Positions 33,758 to 41,758 of a stretch of 64,000 bases of DNA are shown here, in pieces. A program made the position numbers and the translations under genes. Below the pieces are notes generated by a model, which ran no database searches, had not been told where the DNA came from, and saw only the letters and a program-made list of their open reading frames with translations. The stretch lies in NCBI GenBank assembly GCA_937914945.1, contig CALGJF010000009.1:62001-126000 (forward strand). Reading direction: 5' to 3'. How positions within the stretch are numbered: position 1 is the stretch's first letter; every line of letters begins with the position of its first letter. The stretch comes from an uncultured Bacteroidales bacterium (GTDB lineage Bacteria; Bacteroidota; Bacteroidia; Bacteroidales; Bacteroidaceae).

Positions 33758-36259
33758 ATGAAAAAAATTACTTTATTATTAGTTCTGTTTTTCGTTATGG
33801 CAAGTGCGTTTGCTGTACCGGCCCGTCGTGTGCCCATAACATACAGACAATCGGATGGTACAGACATTTATGTTCTTGTTACCGGTGATGAAACTTTCCA
33901 CTATTACATAACGATGGATGGTGTTCCGGTGATAAAAGATGCCAATGGCGATTACTGCTATGCAACACTTGACGATGAAAACAGGTTTGTCTCTACCGGC
34001 TGCTTGGCTCACAATGCCGGAGCTCGAAGCTTTAACGAATTGCAGATAATCGATGCCAACGATTTCTCGGGAATGGGAAACACTATCAATGCCATGGCGC
34101 GTGCGGCAAGAAGAGGAGCCCCTGCAAAGGCTGCTACTGTTTCTCCCATGGGCGAGGTAAATGTTCCTGTTCTGCTTGTGGAGTATAGCGACTACGAGTT
34201 TACTTTCTCAAAAGAGGAAATGAGCGATTTCCTTAATAAGAAAGATTACGAGGGCTATGACAACCCCATAGCCAAGAGCATTGGTAGTGCTAAAGATTAC
34301 TTCATAGCTCAATCAGGTGGCATGTTTATTCCCAATTTTATCGTAAGTGATATTATTACCCTCCCTAACAAAATGGCATATTATGGTGGCAATAATTCAA
34401 GTGGTAGCGATATTCGTCCCGGCCATATGATTGCCGATGCGCTTAAAATTGCCGATGCCGATATGGATTTCTCTATATTCGATAATAATGGCGACGGGAA
34501 AGTGGAGTTTGTATATTGCATCTATGCCGGCTATGGCGAGAACGTAACAGGAAATGATGAGAATGCTATTTGGCCCCACCAATGGGAACTCTCATCTACA
34601 ACAGGAATCAAAACTTACGATGGTGTAAAGTTCGATGTATATGCTTGCTCTAACGAACTTGCTGTGAGCGAAGAATTCTCTGAATTTTATGGCGGGAAAT
34701 ATCTTTCGGGTATTGGAACCATGTGTCATGAGTTCTCTCACTGTCTCGGTCTTCCCGATTTCTATGATACATCGTCAGGCGGTACAGGTCTTTCGACATT
34801 TGGATATTGGGATCTTATGGATAGCGGAAGCTACACTGCCGAGGGTTATATCCCCACAGGTTACAGCGCATACGAGCGCGATTTCATGGGGTGGCGTGCT
34901 ATTGAAGTACTTACCGAAAAAGGTAACTACACGATGAAGGCTCTCACAAGTGGCGGCTATGGATACAAGATAGTGAGCGATGCCAACAGTAATGAGTATT
35001 ATATTATAGAGAATCGTCAGCAAGAGGGATGGGATAAGTATATCTTCAATGGAGGTATGCTCATTACTCATGTCGATTATAATGCTTCGGCATGGAATAA
35101 CAATACTGTAAACAATACCAAGAGCCATTTGCGCTATTCACTTGTTCCTGCCGACAATGAGATTATTGAGTATGACGGAACCAATGGCTCGGAGGTTAAT
35201 GCCAGCTATAAAGGCGATGTGTGGCCCGGAACAAGCGGTAATACAGCTTTCACGGATACATCGGTTCCCGCAGCGACTCTGTTTACCGGTGGGTACCTTG
35301 GCAAGCCTATTACAGATATAACTATGAAGGCTGGTGTGGTTTCTTTCTCTTTTATGAAGGGTATATTGGACGCTCCGGTTGTTCTTTCCGCAACTGATAT
35401 TACGGATAGCAGTTTCACTGCTAACTGGGAAGCTGTTGAAACCGCTACCGAATATACTGTTGAACTTGAAAAGTTTGTTCAGCTTGGTGAGGGCGAGGGT
35501 GATGCTGTTACATTGCTGAGTGAGGATTTTGTAGGTTGCACTAAATCTAATGAAGCAATAAACAACCTCGATGACTATACTGCAGCAACAGGTTGGACAG
35601 GCAGTAAAATCTATGGCGAGTCGGGTGTTATGCGTGTTGGTTCAAGCAGCTCGGTGGGTTCTCTTAAAACACCCAAACTCAATAACAACGGCAAGGTTAC
35701 AGTGGCTTTTGCCTTGACAAATCATAATACAAAAGATACGGGTTGCGTGCTCACGGTGTCATTGGTAAATGCAAATGGTGTAGCTGTTGCCACCGAGAAC
35801 CTTGTTCCAACAACAAGTTGGGAAACGAATGAGATTACTTTCGATGTTTCCGGCGATTTCTATATTGAATTCTCTACCGTAAACAGTACAGAAAATAAAC
35901 GTGTAAATATAGACGATGTGGTTGTATCATATCGTTCATCATCGACATCTACACTTGTTGAAAGAGTAACTACCACCAATACTTTATATACATTCACAGG
36001 ATTGGAAGGTGATGGCGTATATCGTTACAGAGTGAGCGCCGGTGATGGTTTTGGCATGTCGGAGTTCTCTGATTATGAAACCGTAACAATCTTCCCCACA
36101 TCCATTGAAGGTGTGCTTGCCGATGCTTGTGGTCTATGCGAGGTTTATACCATGGGCGGAGTACTTGTATATTCGGGGAATAAAGAGAATATTCCGGCAT
36201 TGTCGCCCGGTGCATATATCATCAAATGTGGTGATATTATTGAGAAGATTGCCTTTTAA
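33758..36259 (+). CDS. Secreted M6-family metalloprotease with FN3 and sorting-like tail
   Basis: 833 aa. Order: signal peptide (MKKITLLLVLFFVMASAFA), a propeptide-like region with DGTDIYVLVTGDETFHYYITMDG, the M6 catalytic domain with zinc site H324-E325-F-S-H328-x2-G331-x2-D334 and SxFGYWDLMDSGSY as the met-turn region. Then come an FN3 domain (PVVLSATDITDSSFTANWEAVETATEYTV) whose second half is split by an inserted jelly-roll-like domain (about residues 588-725), FN3 closing strands (YRYRVSAGDGFGMSEFSDYETV), and a tail resembling secretion sorting domains (VYTMGGVLVYSG...PGAYIIKCGD). M6 proteins such as immune inhibitor A degrade extracellular proteins. It has its own promoter but sits next to the SusCD operon, probably supplying peptides to it. 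Confidence 0.85.
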   Translation: MKKITLLLVLFFVMASAFAVPARRVPITYRQSDGTDIYVLVTGDETFHYYITMDGVPVIKDANGDYCYATLDDENRFVSTGCLAHNAGARSFNELQIIDANDFSGMGNTINAMARAARRGAPAKAATVSPMGEVNVPVLLVEYSDYEFTFSKEEMSDFLNKKDYEGYDNPIAKSIGSAKDYFIAQSGGMFIPNFIVSDIITLPNKMAYYGGNNSSGSDIRPGHMIADALKIADADMDFSIFDNNGDGKVEFVYCIYAGYGENVTGNDENAIWPHQWELSSTTGIKTYDGVKFDVYACSNELAVSEEFSEFYGGKYLSGIGTMCHEFSHCLGLPDFYDTSSGGTGLSTFGYWDLMDSGSYTAEGYIPTGYSAYERDFMGWRAIEVLTEKGNYTMKALTSGGYGYKIVSDANSNEYYIIENRQQEGWDKYIFNGGMLITHVDYNASAWNNNTVNNTKSHLRYSLVPADNEIIEYDGTNGSEVNASYKGDVWPGTSGNTAFTDTSVPAATLFTGGYLGKPITDITMKAGVVSFSFMKGILDAPVVLSATDITDSSFTANWEAVETATEYTVELEKFVQLGEGEGDAVTLLSEDFVGCTKSNEAINNLDDYTAATGWTGSKIYGESGVMRVGSSSSVGSLKTPKLNNNGKVTVAFALTNHNTKDTGCVLTVSLVNANGVAVATENLVPTTSWETNEITFDVSGDFYIEFSTVNSTENKRVNIDDVVVSYRSSSTSTLVERVTTTNTLYTFTGLEGDGVYRYRVSAGDGFGMSEFSDYETVTIFPTSIEGVLADACGLCEVYTMGGVLVYSGNKENIPALSPGAYIIKCGDIIEKIAF

Positions 36260-36384
36260 TTGCATTTTGTAATAGGCGGTGCGTGTGGTGTGTGGTGGCA
36301 TGCCACCGATGGGCACTGCGATAATGCGGTAATTGTTACCGAAAAACATTTGTAGAATTATATATACTTTTACAATGGAATGAA

Positions 36385-36418
36385 GGAGTGGCACATATAT
36401 GTGCCACTCCGTTTTTTT
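36385..36418 (+). terminator. Terminator downstream of M6 protease gene
   Basis: A 26-bp perfect palindrome (36385-36410) followed by G and seven T. It lies 126 bp after the M6 stop, so the M6 mRNA would carry a long 3' end. Confidence 0.8.
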
Positions 36419-36932
36419 GCGAATCTGCCATCGTTGCATTGCCGGGGTACAACAGACGTGTTCTATTTTATATAGTGAAATGCAAAGTGTGTTATTGTAA
36501 TCATCATGCTTTGCATGAATCTTGTAAAGAAAGTGGGGCAGGAATAAATTTCGTTCTGTTCGGTTTTAACTTTTCAATCTGTGATGTTGTGCTTGTGTGT
36601 TATTGATATATTGTAATAGGGTATTTATGTAATCTGCACCATGTTTATTGCATGGTGGCAGGTTTCCCCAACAAATATGCATTGTTTTGCCTTTCTATCG
36701 GTCCCGTTTTCTATTTTATCTCATCCTGTTGTGCTTATTTTTGTGCCTAAGTGATTGTGTTGTATTTTGTTATGACTATTTTAGCCTTGCGAGAATCTGT
36801 TTTTTCTCTTAAACTCGGAACAGTGCCCGATTTTTTAGATTTTTTGCGGCATTTCCTGTTAGGAAAGTAAATTGCATGGTTGCTGAGTGGTGCTTTTTTA
36901 TAATTATGCATATTTTCTTAAATTCCATTTTG

Positions 36933-36962
36933 TTTGCGCCTGTTTTACACGCGTTACATTTG
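36933..36962 (+). promoter_or_regulatory. Bacteroidota-type promoter inside intergenic region
   Basis: TTTG at 36933-36936 and TACATTTG at 36955-36962 are 18 bases apart, close to the usual -33/-7 spacing. It overlaps the first double-dyad element. A transcript from here would run about 590 bases before the HTH start, so it may make a long leader or a small RNA. Confidence 0.4.
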
Positions 36963-36977
36963 TATATACGATTGTAA
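36954..36977. promoter_or_regulatory. Double-dyad element, copy 1
   Basis: Reads TTAC-ATTT-GTATATAC-GATT-GTAA, two abutting TTAC-N4-GTAy-type dyads forming a larger symmetrical site. A second copy with the same arrangement lies at 41720-41743. Both are preceded by ACGCG. Looks like a regulator operator overlapping a -7 box. Confidence 0.5.
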
Positions 36978-37414
36978 ATTAAACACGTCTTGCGGGGTGT
37001 TGGCTGTGTATATTACAGATGTTTCTTTTCGTGTTGTTTACATGGTTTCTCTTTCTATGGCATAGTGGCAAGCTGTTTTAACAGTCTTGTTGGTGATGCT
37101 GTTGATAACGCAAAATTGCGATATGCATAAAATATACAGTATATGAATGTATGAAATAAGTTGCTTGAAATCAATATTTTAGCATGTGATTTATTTTGTT
37201 TTTCTTTATTGTTGCAGGGCGTTTTGGGCTGATGTTTGTCTGTTTTTGCATAAAAACAACCTATTTGTTCATATAATTAATGAATAATCAACGCGTTAGC
37301 TTAAAACGTTAAAGTGGATTGCGCTATGGCGTGTTGTTGCTCTGTTTTTGCGTAGTGCTGCATTGATGCTGTTTTTGCACATGGCTGTTTATAACTTTGA
37401 TATTTTGTAAATAG

Positions 37415-37428
37415 ATTACTTTTGTAAT
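37415..37428. promoter_or_regulatory. ATTAC-TTTT-GTAAT inverted repeat, upstream of HTH gene
   Basis: Perfect 5-bp arms around TTTT, about 75 bp upstream of the predicted HTH promoter -7 box. Possible distal operator. Confidence 0.45.
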
Positions 37429-37502
37429 TGGTTGCGTAATTTCGATTTTGCTTGCTTGTTTTCTATTCGTTTTTCTCTTGTTGTTTTATTGGAAAATTAT
37501 TG

Positions 37503-37514
37503 TTACTTTTGTAA
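37503..37514 (+). promoter_or_regulatory. HTH gene promoter (-7) overlapped by TTAC-TTTT-GTAA
   Basis: TACTTTTG at 37504-37511 is a good -7 box, 51 bases before the ATG. It lies inside an inverted repeat TTAC-TTTT-GTAA (37503-37514), the same word as at 37415. A repressor bound here would cover the promoter, which suggests autoregulation. Confidence 0.5.
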
Positions 37515-37561
37515 TGGATATTCGTATTGCGTTTTGTAAATTGTAAAAATTGCATAAAATC

Positions 37562-38056
37562 ATGAACGAGAAGGAGAGAGTAGAGTATATAATGAGGAGT
37601 TATAATTTAACACCATCGCAGTTTGCTGACAAGGCCGGAATACAGCGCGCATCTGTATCTCATATTTTGAGCGGTCGTAATAAAGCAAGTTTGGAGGTAT
37701 TGCTCAAAATTTATGATTCCTTTCCCGGGCTTGATATGGCTTGGCTGATGACAGGAAAAGGCACTGCGCCTGTAATAAATGAGCAGAAGCCGGTTGCGGT
37801 AGAAGAGGCGTTGCCTCTGTCTGTACCCGAACTTTTCCCCTTGCTGCAAGTTGATACTGCAAACATCAAGCCTCTGGAGCAGGAGGCGCAAAAGGTTTCC
37901 AAACCGGTTGCAGCACGCCCGGCAGCAGAGCGTGCGCCTCGCCGTTCTTCCCGTGTTGCTGCGCAACCCGATGTGCATAATCAGCTCCGCAAAATAAAAG
38001 AGATACGCATATTTTATACCGATGGTACCTACGAAACCATGATTCCGGAAAGGTAG
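37562..38056 (+). CDS. Helix-turn-helix (XRE-like) regulator
   Basis: 164 aa from ATG 37562 (a TTG 12 bases earlier is not needed). Residues 1-60 form an XRE/Cro-type HTH: NLTPSQFADKAGIQRASVSHILSGRNKASLEVLLKIYDSFP. The middle is proline- and alanine-rich and charged (about 80-135, with APRRSSR). The C-terminus LRKIKEIRIFYTDGTYETM is a conserved ending of a Bacteroidota HTH group. Likely a cytoplasmic DNA-binding protein, probably dimeric. It is preceded by an unusually long non-coding region with inverted repeats at its promoter. The binding site is not known; candidates are given in the findings. Confidence 0.85.
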   Translation: MNEKERVEYIMRSYNLTPSQFADKAGIQRASVSHILSGRNKASLEVLLKIYDSFPGLDMAWLMTGKGTAPVINEQKPVAVEEALPLSVPELFPLLQVDTANIKPLEQEAQKVSKPVAARPAAERAPRRSSRVAAQPDVHNQLRKIKEIRIFYTDGTYETMIPER

Positions 38057-38150
38057 ATAGGGTTGTTTTTGTCGCCATACAGATAGATTCGTGGGTAATA
38101 TATTCCTAAATTAATATCCTTATCTTATTTGTTCGTCGTACTTTTTATGT

Positions 38151-38158
38151 TATCTTCG
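38151..38158 (+). promoter_or_regulatory. -7 box ahead of pyrK leader
   Basis: TATCTTCG, the same variant used by three other genes here. Transcription would begin near 38165, a few bases before the MITE-like element, so the element would lie wholly in the transcribed leader of pyrKD. Confidence 0.5.
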
Positions 38159-38167
38159 CCACTGATA

Positions 38168-38361
38168 AGAAGCTGTTTGAATTTTATTTCGAGATTATTT
38201 GAGAGCTGATTTCGTGTAAGTTCCCATTTGGGATATGCAGGTGATAGTGAACTATTCCCAATTATCGCAAATGAAAAGTTGCCGAAAAGAGTCTCAAAGA
38301 AGCCAAAACTATATTTCGTAACAATATCTATCTTGTTTAATAAAAGTTCAAAACGGCTTCT
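38168..38361. mobile_element. MITE-like element in pyrK leader
   Basis: About 194 bp bounded by terminal inverted repeats. The left end is AGAAGCTGTTTGAATTTTAT at 38168-38187. The right end, read as reverse complement from 38361, begins AGAAGCCGTTTTGAACTTTT. They align with one mismatch and two single-base gaps over about 21 bases. No transposase fits inside; a 66-codon frame (38228-38428) runs out past the right end and has no family features. The AGAAGC(T/C)GTTTTGAA end looks like those of IS5/IS4-group elements. No clear target duplication was found. The 391-bp gap 38057-38447 holds no gene. Confidence 0.55.
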
Positions 38362-38447
38362 AAATCTGCAAGATAGCTCTCATTTTCATATGTGGGCTAT
38401 TCCAATGTGCAGATTATGTAGAGCTTAGAAACTATTCAAATATTATT

Positions 38448-39218
38448 ATGAAAAAAGTTCTTGTCGATTTGACAGTAAAAGAGGTTGAGCAGCTCAATGC
38501 GACATGTGTGTTGCTTGTAATGACTGCCGAGGAACCTCTTCCGCATGCTCTTCCCGGCCAATTTGCCGAGTTGCGCATCGATGGTACGCCCACAGTGATG
38601 TTGCGTCGCCCGATTTCAATCCATAGTTTTTCTCCCGAGAAGAATGAGATAGGTTTTCTTGTTCAGTTGGTGGGCGATGGTACCCGTTGGCTTGGCGGGC
38701 TCAAACCCGGTGATAAGGTGAATACGCTCCTTCCTCTGGGCAACGGTTTCTCTCTTCCCGGTGAGAGCAAGGATGCGAATTTGCTTTTGGTGGGCGGTGG
38801 AGTAGGCTCGGCGCCTCTCTATTACCTTGCCGAGGAATTGAAACATCGTGGTTGTAATTTCACAATTCTCATTGGTGCCCGCTCGGCCAAGGATTTGTAC
38901 CGTCGCGATGCGTATGAGGCGCTCGGTCGCGTGGAATATACTACCGAGGATGGCACCTTGGGGCAAAAAGGGTATGTAACCAACCATAGTGTGCTTGGTG
39001 AAAAATTTACACATATATATACCTGTGGCCCTAAACCAATGATGCTTTCGGTTGCCAAATATGCCCGCGAGAATGGTATTCCCTGTGAGGCGTCGCTCGA
39101 AAACAAGATGGCATGCGGTCTTGGGGCGTGTCTCTGCTGTGTGGAAGATACAAAGGAGGGGCATAGGTGTGTGTGTATGGATGGTCCGGTATTCTCAATA
39201 GATGAACTCAAATGGTAA
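38448..39218 (+). CDS. pyrK: Dihydroorotate dehydrogenase electron-transfer subunit
   Basis: 256 aa flavin and iron-sulfur subunit that passes electrons from PyrD to NAD+ in pyrimidine synthesis. Seen: FAD site VMLRRPISIHSF, the NAD-binding GGGVGSAPLYYLAEEL, YTCGPKPMM, and the 2Fe-2S ligands in CGLGACLCCVEDTKEGHRCVC. It overlaps pyrD by seven bases, giving an obligate complex from one mRNA. Its leader contains a MITE-like element, and the apparent promoter is about 290 bases upstream. Confidence 0.95.
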   Translation: MKKVLVDLTVKEVEQLNATCVLLVMTAEEPLPHALPGQFAELRIDGTPTVMLRRPISIHSFSPEKNEIGFLVQLVGDGTRWLGGLKPGDKVNTLLPLGNGFSLPGESKDANLLLVGGGVGSAPLYYLAEELKHRGCNFTILIGARSAKDLYRRDAYEALGRVEYTTEDGTLGQKGYVTNHSVLGEKFTHIYTCGPKPMMLSVAKYARENGIPCEASLENKMACGLGACLCCVEDTKEGHRCVCMDGPVFSIDELKW

Positions 39219-40123
39219 AGACAGATATTAAAATAGGCGGATTGAATTTGAAAAATCCGGTACTCACAGCGTCGGGTACATTCGGTTATGGCATAGAGTT
39301 TGCCGATTTTGTCGATCTTAATAAATTAGGCGGTTTCATAGTAAAAGGTACAACCCTTAATCACAGAGAGGGCAACCCCTATCCGCGTAGTGCAGAGACT
39401 CCCATGGGCATGCTCAATGCTGTGGGGTTGCAGAACAAAGGAGTGGATTACTTTGCAAGTAACATCTATCCTCAACTCAAAGACCTTGATACAAATGTTA
39501 TCGTTAATGTATCGGGTGCTTGTATAGAGGATTATGTGGCTTGTGCCGAAAAGGTTGCTGCCCTTGACAAGATTCCGGCAATAGAGCTTAATATATCGTG
39601 CCCCAATGTAAAGCAGGGTGGTATGGCGTTTGGCGTTCAGCCGGCATCGGCAGCCGAGGTTGTGGCTGCTGTGCGCAAGGCTTATCCAAAAACACTTATT
39701 GTTAAATTGTCGCCCAATGTAACAGATATTGCAGAGATTGCTCGTGCGGTTGAAGGTGCGGGTGCCGACAGTGTTTCACTCATAAACACTCTCTTGGGTA
39801 TGGCTATTGACAGCGAGAAACGCCGTCCGTTGCTCTCTACCATTACAGGTGGTATGAGTGGCCCGGCTGTCAAACCGATAGCATTGCGCATGGTGTGGCA
39901 GGTTGCCAAGGCTGTAAAAATTCCTGTTGTGGGTATTGGTGGCATTACCACAGGTAGCGATGCCGTTGAGTTCTTGCTTGCAGGCGCATCGGCCATTGAG
40001 GTTGGTACCGCCAATTTCATGAATCCGGCGGTAACGGGCGAAATAGTTGATTATATCGAGGATTACCTTGTACGCCACAAGATGAGTTCTATTGATGAAC
40101 TGATAGGCGCATTGGAAGTATAA
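39212..40123 (+). CDS. pyrD: Dihydroorotate dehydrogenase, class 1B catalytic subunit
   Basis: 303 aa FMN-dependent TIM barrel that oxidises dihydroorotate to orotate. Seen: NPVLTASGTFGYGIEF, GLQNKGVDYF, the active-site cysteine region VNVSGACIEDYVACAEK, ELNISCPNVKQGG, INTLLGMAIDSEKRRP, and the FMN phosphate loop GIGGITTGSDAVEFLLAGASAIEVGTA. Cysteine base plus a pyrK partner places it in class 1B, which uses NAD+ and suits an anaerobe. The start overlaps the end of pyrK. Confidence 0.95.
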   Translation: MVKTDIKIGGLNLKNPVLTASGTFGYGIEFADFVDLNKLGGFIVKGTTLNHREGNPYPRSAETPMGMLNAVGLQNKGVDYFASNIYPQLKDLDTNVIVNVSGACIEDYVACAEKVAALDKIPAIELNISCPNVKQGGMAFGVQPASAAEVVAAVRKAYPKTLIVKLSPNVTDIAEIARAVEGAGADSVSLINTLLGMAIDSEKRRPLLSTITGGMSGPAVKPIALRMVWQVAKAVKIPVVGIGGITTGSDAVEFLLAGASAIEVGTANFMNPAVTGEIVDYIEDYLVRHKMSSIDELIGALEV

Positions 40124-40142
40124 CAATGCATTGATGCGATAC

Positions 40143-40178
40143 ACAAGAACTCCTTTGCAACTGCAAAGGAGTTCTTGT
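40143..40178. terminator. Terminator pyrD / MATE gene
   Basis: 17-bp arms 40143-40159 and 40162-40178 with a 2-base loop, then T-rich sequence on the plus side. Confidence 0.85.
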
Positions 40179-40215
40179 TTTTGTATGCAATCAGGATGTT
40201 GTTAGTGGTATAAGT

Positions 40216-41580
40216 TTATGGGCAATGTTTTTTCCTGCTGATAAATTCCCTCGAGAATAAAAGGGTTATAGCAACAGATGTTACTGCCTCTGCCACCGGC
40301 ATTGCCAGCCATATACCGGATGTGCCGAGAATCTTGGGTAATATTATGAAGCATGGGACAAGCAGTATGAATCCGCGAAGAAAGACAAATAATGTGGCAC
40401 GTTTTATCTGTTCTATGCTTTGGTAATAACCTATAATGGCCACATTGAGAATAAAGAATATTATTCCCATGGCAAGGTATGGGAATCCGTCGATGGCCAA
40501 TCGACCGGCATAGCTTGCTGTATCTACAAACAAGGCAACCAGCATATCGGGGATAAATATAAATAGCAATGCTACCGCAAATCCTATTGCCGCGGATGTT
40601 ATTAGCAACAGCTTACGCGCCTCCTTTATCTTTTGCCAGCGGGATATTCCATAGTTATAACTTATGATGGGTTGCGCCGATTGAACCACTGCGTTTCCGA
40701 ACATGAAAAAGAGTGGTGTATAGTAGCTGGCAATTCCAAATGCACCTACGCCTGCGTCGCCCAAATATCGCATGAAAGTGTGGTTGCCGGCAAAGAATAG
40801 TATGGCGAGTGTCAGTTCCCCGAATAGTGTAGAGGAGCCCACCTTGCATTGATATCCGATATTGCGCAGGGTGAGCCTGATGCTTTTGCGACTGCTTTTG
40901 ATGGGTGTGAGTTTTAGTGTTGGGCCGGGCATGAGCAGATATGCCAATGCCATTATGCCACCTATGATTATACTTATAGAGGTTGCTGCGGCTGCTCCTT
41001 CTACACCCATCCCAAGCGGGAAAATAAATAGCCAATCGAGGATGGCATTGAGTGCGGTGGGTATTACGTTGCACCACATGGCATAGCGTGGCGAGCCATC
41101 CAGACGAATAATAAATAATCCTATCATGCTCCACATTTGAAATATGAATGAGGGCATAATCCACTGCATGTATGACACCACATCGGGCAGCAGTGTCTCT
41201 GATGCGCCGAGCAACTTGGCTGTAATGGTGGGGTAGGCTAAAATTATAACACAGAATAAGAAGGCAAACAGCGACGACGCAGCTATTGCCTGGGAAATAT
41301 TGAGACGCGCGGCCTTAATATTCTTGCGTGCCATGTGAATTGATGCCACAACAGAGCAACCTGCGCCAATCATCAACCCTATACCTGACATAATCTGGTA
41401 TATAGGCACCACGATATTCACCGCAGCAACGCCATTGGCTCCTACGCCATGCCCTACAAATATACCATCGATGGCGGTAACGGCACATATAGAGATTGTT
41501 CCCCACAGTGTAGGCAATAGTAGTTTCCTGAAAAGAACAGATGTTTTTTCATTGTCAAAATCTATGGCGTCTCTTTTCAT
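40216..41580 (-). CDS. MATE-family efflux transporter
   Basis: 454 aa with 12 helices in two repeated halves. The N-terminal SVLFRKLLLPTLWGTISICAVTAIDGIFVGHGVGANGVAAVNIVVPIYQIM is the DinF/NorM-type start of MATE proteins (shown here only by its shorter parts LFRKLLLPTLWG and DGIFVGHGVG). GMGVEGAAAATSISIIIGG and RYLGDAGVGAFGIASY are the matching loop positions. It exports drugs or metabolites in exchange for Na+ or H+. It is transcribed toward pyrD. Its upstream gap (41581-41758) holds the second double-dyad element, which includes a minus-strand TACATTTG that may be its -7 box. Confidence 0.9.
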   Translation of the reverse strand: MKRDAIDFDNEKTSVLFRKLLLPTLWGTISICAVTAIDGIFVGHGVGANGVAAVNIVVPIYQIMSGIGLMIGAGCSVVASIHMARKNIKAARLNISQAIAASSLFAFLFCVIILAYPTITAKLLGASETLLPDVVSYMQWIMPSFIFQMWSMIGLFIIRLDGSPRYAMWCNVIPTALNAILDWLFIFPLGMGVEGAAAATSISIIIGGIMALAYLLMPGPTLKLTPIKSSRKSIRLTLRNIGYQCKVGSSTLFGELTLAILFFAGNHTFMRYLGDAGVGAFGIASYYTPLFFMFGNAVVQSAQPIISYNYGISRWQKIKEARKLLLITSAAIGFAVALLFIFIPDMLVALFVDTASYAGRLAIDGFPYLAMGIIFFILNVAIIGYYQSIEQIKRATLFVFLRGFILLVPCFIILPKILGTSGIWLAMPVAEAVTSVAITLLFSREFISRKKHCP

Positions 41581-41719
41581 TGCTATTTATGGTAGGGGGT
41601 GGTGATGCTTGCTTTGCATTACACGGCAGGGTATAATTGTTTTTCCCAATATAGCAGGGTGTTGTTGCTATTGGTTTGCCATGTTATATCGTTGTGTAAA
41701 CAGGGTATTTTCTACGCGT

Positions 41720-41743
41720 TTACTTTTGTATATACAAATGTAA
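41720..41743. promoter_or_regulatory. Double-dyad element, copy 2, upstream of MATE gene
   Basis: Reads TTAC-TTTT-GTATATAC-AAAT-GTAA, built like copy 1 at 36954-36977. It contains a -7-like box on each strand: TACTTTTG (plus, 41721-41728) and TACATTTG (minus, 41742-41735). It is 140-163 bases upstream of the MATE start and just after the trmD stop. A shortened relative, GTATATAAATGTAA, is at 42442-42455 before trmD. Confidence 0.5.
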
Positions 41744-41758
41744 ATGTAAGATAATTTC

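Larger units (their letters stand above)
36260..37561. other. 1.3-kb T-rich intergenic region
   Basis: No credible gene was found on either strand; the longest frames lack family features. The plus strand is strongly T- and G-rich. Contents seen: a small GGTGGCATGCCACC palindrome (36294-36307), a terminator (36385-36418), a promoter-like pair with TTTG at 36933 and TACATTTG at 36955, a 24-bp double-dyad element (36954-36977), three copies of CTGTTTTTGC (37240, 37342, 37369), four copies of TTTTGTAA between 37403 and 37539, and two TTAC-N4-GTAA sites before the HTH gene. Confidence 0.6.

Noticed and set aside
23044..36259. Polysaccharide utilisation locus
   Set aside because: No glycoside hydrolase, lyase, sulfatase or hybrid two-component regulator is present; protease neighbours point to peptides.
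36388..36606. 72-codon frame after the M6 gene
   Set aside because: It starts inside a terminator palindrome and shows no family feature or start signal.
36954..36977. Chromosome dimer resolution (dif) site
   Set aside because: The centre and dyad symmetry recall Xer sites, and TGTAAA resembles a XerD arm, but a second copy is 4.7 kb away and the arms match poorly to known dif sequences.
38228..38428. 66-codon frame in the pyrK leader
   Set aside because: Most of it lies inside the MITE-like element and it runs across the right terminal repeat; no transposase motif.
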